Shown in pieces: positions 46,168-56,358 of a DNA stretch of 64,000 nucleotides. The position numbers and the translations under genes are program-made. Every line of letters begins with the position of its first letter. Within the stretch, counting starts at the first letter, position 1. The stretch covers positions 28,651 to 92,650 of the forward strand of contig WQSQ01000002.1 in assembly GCA_009787775.1 (NCBI GenBank), given 5' to 3'. The notes beneath the pieces are model-generated. The model ran no database searches. It was not told the DNA's origin and worked only from the letters and a program-made list of their open reading frames with translations. This stretch comes from Treponema sp. (GTDB lineage: Bacteria; Spirochaetota; Spirochaetia; Treponematales; Breznakiellaceae).

Positions 46168-46758
46168 CTACCTTGGCCGCACCTGCGAAAGGCCGGAACA
46201 GTCAAAGTTGGCAATAAAAGCGGGATAATCCGGAAGATCAGGCTGCACATGAGCTTGGCCTTTAAAACGGTAATCTATCGGTTTTAACGCTATTACATCA
46301 TCAAGAAGGCGGCGGTTCATATCTATAAAATTCATTTTAAAAATAAACTTTGTTTCACTGGAACTTAAAGCAGGAACATACAGAATATCATTCCCGATAC
46401 CGTCTGCCCAAAAAGCCCCATTGCCGTACAGTTCGTAAATAATTGACGAAAATTCAACTTCGAATTCATTGGGGTTATCAACCCTGAGAACTGTTTCAAA
46501 TTCGGTAACAACAAGATCGGCTTTTAAAATGTGTATTGAAATAATACTAAATTCAGGTTCCAGAATATCAATCACAGGAATAATTACTTCCGGTACAGGT
46601 ACAGGTTCAAATACAGGTACAGGCGCAGGTTCCGGTATAGGTAATGGTTCAAGTTTAACAACATGGACAACAGGCTGCACTGCTTCCGCAACAGGAGCCG
46701 GTGTTTTACAGGCCATTATTAATAAAGAAGTCAGAAGGATAAAATAAATCTTTTTCAT
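46168..46758 (-). CDS. LEA14-like (LEA type 2) lipoprotein with Pro/Val/Glu-rich linker
   Basis: LLIMAC lipobox; PIPEPAPVPVFEPVPVPE linker; FETVLRVDNPNEFEVEFSSIIYELYGNG. Confidence 0.75.
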   Translation of the reverse strand: MKKIYFILLTSLLIMACKTPAPVAEAVQPVVHVVKLEPLPIPEPAPVPVFEPVPVPEVIIPVIDILEPEFSIISIHILKADLVVTEFETVLRVDNPNEFEVEFSSIIYELYGNGAFWADGIGNDILYVPALSSSETKFIFKMNFIDMNRRLLDDVIALKPIDYRFKGQAHVQPDLPDYPAFIANFDCSGLSQVRPR

Positions 46759-46811
46759 ATTGGTTTATCGGCCATTTTTTCAGAATTGTTTATGATTTCC
46801 GGTTATTATTT

Positions 46812-49070
46812 TTAATCGTGCTGAGGGGATTGATGCGAATAATAATTTATCAAACAACCGTCAATTAATATCTGACATTCTGTGCCTGTCAATAAACCCA
46901 GCGTGGTTTTGATTTTTGTTATCTTGCTGTCTAACACAAAACCTTTGATTTCATCTTTCTGCTCCTTAACGGCGGATTTAATACCGGGAAAGAAAACAAA
47001 ACTGCCAAGTTTAAGCGCCTTTTCTTCAGTGACAATAAACGGCAGAATCCCCCAGTTGATAAGGTTCGACCGGTACCTTTTAGTCGCGTATTCAAGCGCA
47101 AAGTTCGCGCTTGCGCCAAGCACTCTCTGGCAGGAAGCCGCCTGCTCCCGCGCTGAACCGTCACCTGGTTTTCTGGCGAAAATAGCGCTCCCTATCCCGA
47201 TATTTTCCTGCGTAATCCCTGAACAGCCTTCAATACTGTTAATTTTCTCAATAATTTTCCTTAATTCATCATTCCCCATTGTCTGCACTTCTTTCGCCCG
47301 CTTTACATAATCAGGATCCTTTCGGCTTAAAGTAAATTCGGCAAGCTTAAGCGGATTTGAGCGGTACGAAGAAGTTTCCCCTGACGGAATAAGTTCATCG
47401 GTTGTTGTAACAGGATCTGTTATATAACTTACCACTTTCAATAAAAGGTTTTCAGGCAATGCGGGCATTTTCGGCCAGTCTTTTATATTGGGACCGAAAA
47501 CAAGATCCTTTTTTGCCTGTGCCTTGCCTGTACCGTTGTAAACGCGTTTTTCATAGATGCTTTTATCAAAGATAAACTTATAACTTCCGTATTTAACATT
47601 AACTTCCGCCGCGGAGGTTATTCTTCCTCCGTTAACCGCTGTTGCTGCAATTGATCTTGCGTCCATAAGAGCGACCGAGGCAATCTGACCGTCATTAGGT
47701 TTTGAGCCTTCGCGGTTCATAAAGTTGCGCGTTACGTGGCGGACTGAAAGTTCGGTATTCGCAGGTGTGTCTCCTGCTCCGAAACATGGTCCGCAGAAAG
47801 CTTCGCGCACAAGAACGCCCGCTTTCATAAATGTTTCAACAGCGCCGTTTTTTACAAGCTCCAGATAGGTAGGCTGGCTTTCGGGATATACGCTCATCGT
47901 AAAGTTTCCGTTTCCAATCGAAGCTTCCTTAATAATGTCGGATGCCGCCATGATGTTTTCAAATATACCGCCTGAGCAGCCCGCTATTACAGCCTGCTGC
48001 GCCCATATTCCGCCGTTATGATATTTCAGGCTTAAGTTTAGATTAAGTCCTGAGCTTTTATTATCTTCGTCTGTTTTCGCCAGAATGTCTTTTGCGTTTT
48101 TCTGCAGCTCGCGTATTGTGTATACATTGCTAGGATGGAAAGGAAGGGCAATACACGGCTCAATTTTGGAAAGATCAACTTTTATAAATCCGTCGTAATA
48201 CGCTGCAGCGGCGGGCTTTAATTCCCTGTAATCGGTTCCCCTGATATGCTCCTGCAAATATTCTTTTACTTTGTCGTCCGTTTTCCATATTGACGACCAG
48301 CAGGATGTCTCTGTGGTCATCACATCGATCCCGTTACGGAAATCGACTGATAATTTGGAAACACCCTCTCCGATAAACTCCATTACTTTATTTTTAACAA
48401 AACCGTTATTAAATACTTTCCCGATAATCGCAAGAGAAACATCCTGCGGGCCGACCCCGTTATTTAACTCTCCTTCAAGGTAAACGCCGATAACAGGAGG
48501 AGAAGGCATATCGTATGTTCTTCCCACAAGCTGTTTGGCGAGTTCTCCTCCGCCTTCGCCGACTGCCATTGTACCCAGAGCGCCGTAGCGGGTATGGCTG
48601 TCTGAGCCGAGTATCATCTTGCCGCATCCTGCCATCATTTCGCGGTTGTAGCTGTGGATAACGGCAAGGTGGGGAGGAACATACACGCCGCCGTATTTTT
48701 GCGCAGCAGACAGTGCGAACACATGATCATCTTGGTTAATTGTCCCGCCGACAGCACAAAGGCTGTTATGGCAGTTTGTCAGCACGTACGGCAGGGGGAA
48801 CTTATCCATCCCGCTGGCACGCGCTGTTTGAATTATTCCTACATAGGTAATATCATGCGAGGTAAGGGAGTCGAACCTTAGCTCAAGACTGTTACTTCCG
48901 GCGTTCCTGTTATGGGAGCGAAGGATGCCCGCGGCAATAGTGCCGTCTCTGGCCTGTTCCTTTGTTACACAAACACCTAACTGCGAAAGCCTGACGGTTG
49001 CATCAGCGTCATCTTTTATAATTTCTTTTCCGTTAATCAGATATACGCCTGTATTAAATAGCTCGATCAT
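46812..49070 (-). CDS. Aconitase-family hydratase (YbhJ-like)
   Basis: GSDSHTRYGALGTMAVGEGG, AVIAGCSGGIFENIMAA, FCGPCFGAGDTPANTELSVRHVTRNFMNREG. Confidence 0.87.
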   Translation of the reverse strand: MIELFNTGVYLINGKEIIKDDADATVRLSQLGVCVTKEQARDGTIAAGILRSHNRNAGSNSLELRFDSLTSHDITYVGIIQTARASGMDKFPLPYVLTNCHNSLCAVGGTINQDDHVFALSAAQKYGGVYVPPHLAVIHSYNREMMAGCGKMILGSDSHTRYGALGTMAVGEGGGELAKQLVGRTYDMPSPPVIGVYLEGELNNGVGPQDVSLAIIGKVFNNGFVKNKVMEFIGEGVSKLSVDFRNGIDVMTTETSCWSSIWKTDDKVKEYLQEHIRGTDYRELKPAAAAYYDGFIKVDLSKIEPCIALPFHPSNVYTIRELQKNAKDILAKTDEDNKSSGLNLNLSLKYHNGGIWAQQAVIAGCSGGIFENIMAASDIIKEASIGNGNFTMSVYPESQPTYLELVKNGAVETFMKAGVLVREAFCGPCFGAGDTPANTELSVRHVTRNFMNREGSKPNDGQIASVALMDARSIAATAVNGGRITSAAEVNVKYGSYKFIFDKSIYEKRVYNGTGKAQAKKDLVFGPNIKDWPKMPALPENLLLKVVSYITDPVTTTDELIPSGETSSYRSNPLKLAEFTLSRKDPDYVKRAKEVQTMGNDELRKIIEKINSIEGCSGITQENIGIGSAIFARKPGDGSAREQAASCQRVLGASANFALEYATKRYRSNLINWGILPFIVTEEKALKLGSFVFFPGIKSAVKEQKDEIKGFVLDSKITKIKTTLGLLTGTECQILIDGCLINYYSHQSPQHD

Positions 49071-49180
49071 GACATACTCCTGTGTTTTTTATATTATCAT
49101 GACTGAGCGCTTATACGCAAAGCCTTCCTTGAAACAAACTTCCATATTTCCGGCAGGCTGCGGACAGATACGCAGCTATT

Positions 49181-50947
49181 GTGAATTTGAAAAAACTGAA
49201 TTATCCTATGAATATGCCCAAAGAGACAAATAATGATGTACTTGACCTGCATTATAAGGACGGAGATCCAGACCTTGGTATAGCGCCGGAGGGTATAAAG
49301 TGCGGGGATTTGGATGAAATATCAAAACGCATTGCCAAAGTAAAAGATACAGTTAAAATAATAAACCTTGATAATCAGCACGCTCTGACAGAGATACCTT
49401 CCATTCTTGGTAAATGTAATGCGCTTGAAGAACTTGATGTCTCCCATACCGATATAAAAGAAATCCCGGACTTTGTTTTCAACCTGCTCTCTTTGCGTTC
49501 CCTCTCCTGCCGCTGCAGCGAGCTTCCTGCATTTCCTGTAAGCCTTTTAAAAGCCGAAAAACTTGAATCCCTTTATATAAGGATGAACAAAGGCTGGTCT
49601 TTACCGGCAGAGATAACATCCCTTAAAAACCTGAAAGTCCTCTCCCTTGATCTTTATTCCGACGCTGCCCTTCCCGGCAATCTGGGCGCACTTTCCGGCT
49701 TACAGCACCTTGCTATTATGGTAAAGTACGACGAGCGTACAGTTCCGTCTTTGCCTGACTCTTTTAAGAACCATTCCTCGCTGAAGAAAATACATATTAA
49801 CGATCTGTTTTATAAAAACAGAAAAACCTTTGACCTTGAAAACGCGGCGAAAATACTCTCTTCCTGTAACGCTCTTGAATCATTATTAATGTCAGGCGTA
49901 GACGTCGGGAAGGGACATCAAAACATTTCGCTTCTTGCAGGTTTAAAGGAACTGGAATTGCGCCATCTGCTTACCGAGGGGAAAATCTTTGACTCAATAG
50001 CCGGATTGAATAAGCTGGAAAGGCTGTGTATTCTTGGGAGCGAGTTTAAAATAAAGGAAGTTCCCGATATATTCGCGAATATGAAAGCCCTGCAGGAGTT
50101 TGCATTCGCGGGCAATATGGTTCCTGCTGTTCCGCCTTCGATATATACACTAAAGAACCTGAAAACATTCGAGTTCGGATGCACCGCAATATCGCAATTG
50201 GATAAAGGCATCACAAACCTTCAGAATCTTGAAAACATACACATTCATGATAATCTTCTGGAGAAGCTCCCTGATAACATATTCTCGCTTCCGCGTTTAA
50301 AGCTTTTAAATATTGAAGAAAATATATTCTCAGCAAGTTATATCAGCGCAATAAAAGCAAAGATAGACTCCCTCGCGCAAAAGGGGCGCAAGATAGAGTT
50401 TTTTTTTGACAGACAGGGACACAGGCAGGCTGTAAAGAAACTGCGCGCGATAAGGGATATCGATAAAATGGATCTCGCTCAATATGCGAAACTCTGCCTC
50501 AGCGCGGTAAACGAGAATCCGTACGCAGTAAAATACATTAACATAGCGAAACTTAAGGGCAGTCCGCACTACGCTAATATCTGCATGGCGGCGGCGGAAA
50601 AAACATGCTCTGTTCTTGAAAACATCGTGCCCGAAGCGCTCGGAAAACAGAATTATTTTTCTGTCTGCATGGAAGCTGCAAAATGCCCTGATATCGGCAA
50701 TTACTTCAGGCTGATCAGGGACGATTTCCTGTCATTTAACAAATATATCCAGATTTGCATGCAGGCGGCTCTCAGCAACAGATCGCTGGATTTTATCAGT
50801 AACTTTAACACAGACGCTTTTCAAAAACGCTACGGCCGCGAAATATACGAACACATCTGCTGGACAGCGGTTTTGCATAATCCCAGGGTAATCACCAAAA
50901 TGATAAGCCCGACAAAGGAAATACAGAATATCGCGTCAAAACAGTGA
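49181..50947 (+). CDS. Leucine-rich repeat protein (intracellular-type LRR)
   Basis: Repeated LxxLxxLxxLxLxxN-like units, e.g. LGKCNALEELDVSHTDIKEIPDFVFNLLSLRSL. Confidence 0.85.
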   Translation: MNLKKLNYPMNMPKETNNDVLDLHYKDGDPDLGIAPEGIKCGDLDEISKRIAKVKDTVKIINLDNQHALTEIPSILGKCNALEELDVSHTDIKEIPDFVFNLLSLRSLSCRCSELPAFPVSLLKAEKLESLYIRMNKGWSLPAEITSLKNLKVLSLDLYSDAALPGNLGALSGLQHLAIMVKYDERTVPSLPDSFKNHSSLKKIHINDLFYKNRKTFDLENAAKILSSCNALESLLMSGVDVGKGHQNISLLAGLKELELRHLLTEGKIFDSIAGLNKLERLCILGSEFKIKEVPDIFANMKALQEFAFAGNMVPAVPPSIYTLKNLKTFEFGCTAISQLDKGITNLQNLENIHIHDNLLEKLPDNIFSLPRLKLLNIEENIFSASYISAIKAKIDSLAQKGRKIEFFFDRQGHRQAVKKLRAIRDIDKMDLAQYAKLCLSAVNENPYAVKYINIAKLKGSPHYANICMAAAEKTCSVLENIVPEALGKQNYFSVCMEAAKCPDIGNYFRLIRDDFLSFNKYIQICMQAALSNRSLDFISNFNTDAFQKRYGREIYEHICWTAVLHNPRVITKMISPTKEIQNIASKQ

Positions 50948-51239
50948 TTCTTGGACGAATACCGCCTATATAAAAAGCAAAACAATCGGAAAATGGCACA
51001 ATTGCACCTAGCGAATCCGCTGGAAAAGTATGGCTGCGCATAACACATGGCAGTAAAGACATTAATAACGCACTGATTACAGGTTCGAAGAAGGTAATTC
51101 TAACCTCTCCCGTAGCGCTTTTTATACTTTTCCTGCTTTCATGTATTTTGTTCTTTTCCGCAATAGTTACTTCCCGCTGTTCGCCGGTATATATAGATAC
51201 GGTTAAAATTACTCAGTATAATGGAAACAATTAACATAT

Positions 51240-51611
51240 ATGAAAACATATATAAAAACATTTGATATTATAATTATTCTTTTGGTAATTATTCTGACTG
51301 TCTTTGCTGCGTATATAGTGTACATGAAACCGAAGGTGCGCTCCCAGATTTTAATACGCGGTCAGGACGGAGAATGGACATACCCTGTTGACGCGGAAGA
51401 GACAGTGAAAGTCTATGGACCGCTTGGAGAAACAGTAGTGCGTCTTCACGGAAACAGCGCATGGATAGAATCCTCGCCGTGTGAAAGCCAAACCTGCGTC
51501 GCTGCCGGGCAAATAAGCAGACAGGGGCAGTGGACAGCCTGTCTTCCCAATAATGTTCTTTTAATGGTACAGGGCGCAGGGGATGACAGCGTTGACAGTA
51601 TTGTCTGGTAA
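51240..51611 (+). CDS. NusG domain II-containing secreted/membrane protein
   Basis: Single TM then GQDGEWTYPVDAEETVKVYGPLGETVVRLHGNSAWIESSPCESQTCVAAGQISRQGQWTACLPNNVLLMV. Confidence 0.85.
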   Translation: MKTYIKTFDIIIILLVIILTVFAAYIVYMKPKVRSQILIRGQDGEWTYPVDAEETVKVYGPLGETVVRLHGNSAWIESSPCESQTCVAAGQISRQGQWTACLPNNVLLMVQGAGDDSVDSIVW

Positions 51612-52182
51612 TAATAAAAATGAAGGCTTCCTGCAGCAAAATACACTGCGCAGGCAGCTTGCTCTTCTTGGCGCTTTTTGCCTATTTCTTTCCGCTGTTG
51701 AATACATGATACCAAAACCTCTGCCGTTTCTGCGTATCGGGCTTGCCAATCTGCCGATTATGCTTGCCTGTGACATCTTCCCGTTTTCTTCATTTATGAT
51801 CCTTGTTTGTATAAAGATATTCGGGCAAGCTCTTGTTACAGGAACTTTGTTCTCGTATGTCTTTTTGTTCTCTTTGACAGGGACTTTATTATCCGCTCTG
51901 GTTATGTTTTCTCTTCGCCGTACACTGGGACATGATCGCACGCAGCAAAGTTCACCGCGCATAACTTTTATCGGTATCGGAACGGCAGGGGCTGTTATAT
52001 CAAATATTTCACAGCTGGCGCTTGCGTATGTTTTTATTTTCAGGGAAAATGTCCGTTACATCGCGCCGCCGTTTCTTGCGGTTGGTCTTGTGACTGGAAT
52101 TGCTCTGGGTGTTTTCTGCGAAGTCTTTGCCGGAAGATCATTATGGTATAAAAAGCACTGCGGAACGGAGAAGGCGGAATGA
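51583..52182 (+). CDS. Gx transporter family / heptaprenyl diphosphate synthase component I-like membrane protein
   Basis: EYMIPKPLPFLRIGLANLPIMLACDIF...MILVCIKIFGQALVTGTLFS. Confidence 0.85.
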   Translation: MTALTVLSGNNKNEGFLQQNTLRRQLALLGAFCLFLSAVEYMIPKPLPFLRIGLANLPIMLACDIFPFSSFMILVCIKIFGQALVTGTLFSYVFLFSLTGTLLSALVMFSLRRTLGHDRTQQSSPRITFIGIGTAGAVISNISQLALAYVFIFRENVRYIAPPFLAVGLVTGIALGVFCEVFAGRSLWYKKHCGTEKAE

Positions 52183-52793
52183 GCTGCCGTGCTTTATATG
52201 AAAACGAATTCAGCGCAAAGGCGTTATTTGCCGCAGGGTTAGCAATAATGCCGGCTCTTCTTTTTAATCCGTCTACAGAGTACAGGGTAATTCAATTTTT
52301 ATTTTATTTATTATTGGCATTGCTTTCCGGAAAGAAGATCGATTTGCCTGCTGTTCTTTTTATTACTCTGTTCATTGTTGTGTTTAATCTTATTATTCCC
52401 TACGGGCGCATTATATTTTCAATAGGCGCGTTTAAGGTTACATCAGGCTCTCTGGAAGCGGGCATTTACCGCGCTGTAACATTGCAGGCGCTTGTAATGC
52501 TCTCTAAAGTGACAGTAAGAGGCGATCTGAAATTACCGGGTTCTTTCGGGCAGCTGTTGGGTGAATCTCTGCAGGTTTTTACAGCGTTAACAAGCAGAAA
52601 AATACGCATTACTGGCAATGATTTCATTGCCGAAATTGATAATCTGATGCTGGAACTGGGTCAGGAAGAACTTCAGCAGCCGGATGTTCAGGTAATTAAA
52701 ACAAAACCTTTGGGATATATTATTATAGCAACGGCAATCATTGTTTCATGGGCTTTGTTTCTGCTGGCAATTAACAGCCATTATTTTATATAA
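52179..52793 (+). CDS. Hypothetical membrane protein of the NusG_II/Gx cluster
   Basis: ATGA overlap with the upstream gene; multi-TM protein. Confidence 0.7.
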   Translation: MSCRALYENEFSAKALFAAGLAIMPALLFNPSTEYRVIQFLFYLLLALLSGKKIDLPAVLFITLFIVVFNLIIPYGRIIFSIGAFKVTSGSLEAGIYRAVTLQALVMLSKVTVRGDLKLPGSFGQLLGESLQVFTALTSRKIRITGNDFIAEIDNLMLELGQEELQQPDVQVIKTKPLGYIIIATAIIVSWALFLLAINSHYFI

Positions 52794-53875
52794 AATGTAT
52801 TATCAGTAATCGTAAAATCAGCGCCGGGTGTTGCAATTATACTTCTGTCTTCAAAAACAAATATTGCCTCTGTTCCCGGAATGTTTTCCGCCAGCGATAT
52901 TCCTTTATCATAACCAAGCACAAAGACAGCTGTTGACAGTGCGTCCGCGTCCATGGAAATATCTGTAATGATGGTAACGGATAGAAGGTTGTTTTGCGCC
53001 GGTTCTGTAATATGGGCAGGATAACCTTGTGATGGAGAAAAAAGGTGATGATAGCGCATTCCGTCTTCTTCAAAGAAACGCTCGTAAACACCTGATGTTA
53101 CAATGGTTTTTTTGATACCTGAGTCTCTTTCTGCTGTTCTTCCGGCAGAGAGCTGCTCTGTTATCTGCAAGAATCCGATAATTTCACCTCGGTCTTTACC
53201 GGGGTTTTGTATGCCTACTCTCCACGGGCTTCTGTCAGTTTTAGCTCCCAGAATTACAATGTTGCCGCCAAGATCAATTAAAGCGCGCTTTATTCCAGCT
53301 TCTTTTGCGGCTTTGGCAGCTTCATCCGCTGCGTAACCTTTGGCAATAGCGCCCAAATCAAGAGCCATGCCGCGCCGCGCAAGAAAGACACTGCTTTCCT
53401 CCGGATTCAGTTCAACGTTACGCCAATTAACAAGCGGCAGCACCTGATCGATTTCTTCCCTGGAAGGAACGCGCGGCTCAGCGCCGATTCCCCATAAAAG
53501 GACCAGCGGTCCGACTGTAGGATCAAAAGCGCCGCCGCTAAGCTGCGCGTAGTATAAAGCTCTCTGGATTACTTTAAATGTTTCCTCATTGACATGAACA
53601 GGCGCAATCCCTGCATTGCTGTTAATTCTGCTGATATCCGACGACGGAATATTTACGCTCATCAGGTTTTCGATTTCGTGAATCCTAGAGAACATCTCGT
53701 TGTAGATATTGTTCTTTCCCTGATCATAAAGCGTGATAATGCAGACAGTCCCAAGCGCTTCTTCTATACGGTAAGATTCTGTCTGTTCGCAGGTAATAAA
53801 TAATAAACAGCCAATGACTATACTGCTGACAGGAAAAGCACGGAATGAGGAATGAAGAATGAGGAACTTCTTCAT
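52781..53875 (-). CDS. apbE: FAD:protein FMN transferase (ApbE)
   Basis: GGAFDPTVGPLVLLWG, LDLGAIAKGYAADEAA, ALIDLGGNIVILGAK motifs. Confidence 0.93.
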   Translation of the reverse strand: MKKFLILHSSFRAFPVSSIVIGCLLFITCEQTESYRIEEALGTVCIITLYDQGKNNIYNEMFSRIHEIENLMSVNIPSSDISRINSNAGIAPVHVNEETFKVIQRALYYAQLSGGAFDPTVGPLVLLWGIGAEPRVPSREEIDQVLPLVNWRNVELNPEESSVFLARRGMALDLGAIAKGYAADEAAKAAKEAGIKRALIDLGGNIVILGAKTDRSPWRVGIQNPGKDRGEIIGFLQITEQLSAGRTAERDSGIKKTIVTSGVYERFFEEDGMRYHHLFSPSQGYPAHITEPAQNNLLSVTIITDISMDADALSTAVFVLGYDKGISLAENIPGTEAIFVFEDRSIIATPGADFTITDNTFYIK

Positions 53876-53914
53876 TATTTTAATTGCCGGTTTCTCATTC
53901 TTTATTTCCCGTTC

Positions 53915-54406
53915 TTAGAGTCCAAAGCGTTCGGATAATTCCTTAAGGTGGCTGCCTATAAACAGCGCGCCGTAAGTGGTAAGTACAATACCGATTGTGA
54001 TTCCCATAGGGAGCAGTAATGACATTCCGGATTCATTTGCAAGATTCTTAAAATCCAATCCAAAGAAAACAGTTACAAGAGAAACCATAAGGATGAGCCC
54101 TGCGATTATCCAGCGGCGCGTGGACAGAGCGCCTGGAATTGAAGATAGTTCCGTTTCTTCTTCATCCGTTTGTTCCAGACTGAGTTTTTGCATTATTGAT
54201 TCTTCAAGATCAGACCAGGTACTCTCCGAAAAGTCCCGGGGAAAAGAAAGAATATTATCCTTCATTAATGTTTTAACTGCATAGTACTGTTCAATTTTAT
54301 CCGCGCATGAAGAGCAGAAAATTGTATGCAAACCTATCCTTATCTGGTCAACTAAAGGTACTTCATCATCTTCATAAAACATATTAATAATTTTATCGCA
54401 ATTCAT
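53915..54406 (-). CDS. Putative anti-sigma factor (zinc-finger-like N-terminus, two TM)
   Basis: HTIFCSSCADKIEQYY; overlaps the sigma-factor stop by one base. Confidence 0.7.
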   Translation of the reverse strand: MNCDKIINMFYEDDEVPLVDQIRIGLHTIFCSSCADKIEQYYAVKTLMKDNILSFPRDFSESTWSDLEESIMQKLSLEQTDEEETELSSIPGALSTRRWIIAGLILMVSLVTVFFGLDFKNLANESGMSLLLPMGITIGIVLTTYGALFIGSHLKELSERFGL

Positions 54407-54981
54407 TATATTTCCTCCCCATTATTAACCGATAAACACTCCAGCTTTTCCCTCAATATGGTTTTCGCCCTGAACACATGAGACTTTACGGTGTTTACAG
54501 GAATCCCTGTAATCGCCTCAATCTCCTGATAGGAACGGTCATAGAAGAAAAACAAGTCAACGCATATTCTGAAACGTTCAGGCAGTTCCAGCACCGCGGC
54601 GTGAACCGCTTCTTTTGCAGCATTGCGAAGCGCTGTCTGTTCGGGCGTATCTCCGTAATTAATCAGCTTGTCCGGGTCTTCTTCCGCAAGGCTGTGATAT
54701 TCCTTCCTCCTGTTCACTTCGTTCAGTGCGGTATTATACGCAATCTTGTAAAGCCATGTGGAAAACCGGCTCCTTCCTTCAAACCCTGAAAGGCTGCGGT
54801 ACGCTTTAAGAAACACTTCCTGGGTAAAATCCGAAGCGTCATCACTGTTACGGAAAAAGCTTAAACCCATTCCGTAAACGGCTTTTTCATGCTGACGCAC
54901 CAATAACCGGAAAAGATCCTTTTGCCCTGAAACAATCTGACTGACGATTAATTGATCATTATACTCAGCTTCATCAGCCAT
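54406..54981 (-). CDS. ECF-type RNA polymerase sigma factor
   Basis: DASDFTQEVFLKAYRSLSGFEGRSRFSTWLYKIAYNTALNEVNRR ... RSYQEIEAITGIPVNTVKSHVFRAK. Confidence 0.93.
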   Translation of the reverse strand: MADEAEYNDQLIVSQIVSGQKDLFRLLVRQHEKAVYGMGLSFFRNSDDASDFTQEVFLKAYRSLSGFEGRSRFSTWLYKIAYNTALNEVNRRKEYHSLAEEDPDKLINYGDTPEQTALRNAAKEAVHAAVLELPERFRICVDLFFFYDRSYQEIEAITGIPVNTVKSHVFRAKTILREKLECLSVNNGEEI

Positions 54982-55366
54982 CGCGCTGCACCGAGCGGGA
55001 ACCCTCGTCTGATTGTTTATTTAAACGGTCAGAGTCGGCGGCCGGTTCACTGCGCTTTATTATATAGAAGGCTAAAAGCCCAATTCCCATTGACAGGGGA
55101 ATAATCCCTCCCAGCAGCCCGTACGATACCTTGTCGACTGCTATAGATAAAAACAATGTCAGGGCGATGCCAACGCTGCTCAAAAGAAGGCCCGACAGCA
55201 AACTGAACGACAGAAGATTAAAATCCGGTTTTGCGTACAGCCCGGCCTTTATTAACAATGACTTTCGCCAGTGATTCCATAAGAGATAGAAGAATATTAC
55301 TATAGAGCCCATGAAGATTCCCACTATGGGAATGACAGCGATGATAACTTTTGCTGCTTCTTCCAT
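54974..55366 (-). CDS. Small membrane protein (DUF6249-like)
   Basis: Three TM segments; overlaps sigma-factor start. Confidence 0.6.
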   Translation of the reverse strand: MEEAAKVIIAVIPIVGIFMGSIVIFFYLLWNHWRKSLLIKAGLYAKPDFNLLSFSLLSGLLLSSVGIALTLFLSIAVDKVSYGLLGGIIPLSMGIGLLAFYIIKRSEPAADSDRLNKQSDEGSRSVQRDG

Positions 55367-55459
55367 ATTAATTACAGCTCCTGACCAATTGTATTACGCT
55401 TTCTTTTCTCCGTCTAGTTCAGTTAGACACATAATTAAAGCGGCAGTTGCGGATGGATA

Positions 55460-55957
55460 TCATAAAGCGCCGATTATCATCAAATCATTAAAGTAAAGAG
55501 CGTTTATGCGCCCTAACCTGAGATTGCTGTTAAACCGGCGCAGAATTTCCTGTTTGGCGGCGTCTTCGTCCAAATTGATCAGCGCCTGTACACTGAGGGA
55601 TTGAAAATACTCGCCCGCAAGTATTTTAAACTCATTTATTTTTACCGCAAGCTCCTCTGTAAAGGCAATGTCGTTTGCGGAGTAGGGAAACGAAACGGAG
55701 AGAATTAATACTGATGAATCGGCAAGTGTAATTCTAAGCCTCTCAAGCCCTGAATAAATGCGTATGTCATCACCCTGCGTTTGAACAGGCGGAGGCTGAA
55801 CAGTATTTCCCAGCCTGATGACAGGCTCATCGCCCGAACGGACAAGGCCGATAATTGTGCCTGTTATAAGCAGTACAATTAAAGCGCCTGTAATGGAGAG
55901 CAGTGTAATGTATATTATTTTAGACAGTTTCTTCCCGCGGATGTCTGTATTCTTCAC
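55460..55957 (-). CDS. FliL-like single-TM protein
   Basis: One TM then periplasmic domain ending LRLGRINALYFNDLMIIGAL, reminiscent of FliL. Confidence 0.4.
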   Translation of the reverse strand: MKNTDIRGKKLSKIIYITLLSITGALIVLLITGTIIGLVRSGDEPVIRLGNTVQPPPVQTQGDDIRIYSGLERLRITLADSSVLILSVSFPYSANDIAFTEELAVKINEFKILAGEYFQSLSVQALINLDEDAAKQEILRRFNSNLRLGRINALYFNDLMIIGAL

Positions 55958-56114
55958 CTGTTAAGAGTAGAACATTTATCCAAAAAAGTCAGGACGAAAC
56001 GCACTTGCATCTGAAATAGCATTACAATGTCCTGATCAGGCCTTGTCCTGGTTTTCGGTATAACCTGATTCTCCATACAGTTCCTGTATTGAATACATAC
56101 CTAATATACGCAGT

Positions 56115-56277
56115 AGTGAACATTCACTATAGCCTATAGTGAATGTTCACTTCAGACTATAGTGAATATTCACTTCAGACTGTAGTGATTATTCACTGTA
56201 GGCTATAGTTAACTAACACTATAGACTATAGTTAATTAACACTATAGTCTATAGTGATATTGCACTATAGACTGAAC
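56115..56277. repeat. Array B: seven or more tandem 23-bp units with CACTATAG-N-CTATAGTG dyad; includes a 37-nt palindrome (56115-56151)
   Basis: xCAC starts at 56124, 56147, 56170, 56193, 56216, 56239 and 56262, all 23 bp apart; AGTGAACATTCACTATAG-C-CTATAGTGAATGTTCACT is perfect. Confidence 0.96.
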
Positions 56278-56358
56278 TATGAACGTATACTGCGCTGGAA
56301 TAATGGGGAAGTAAAAGCTCAGTTTATTCTTTATTTTAAACAATATATTATCAAAAAC

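Noticed and set aside
56254-56358. N-terminal extension of the histidine kinase
   Set aside because: The extension begins within the 23-bp array; the TM segment and a better start are at 56359
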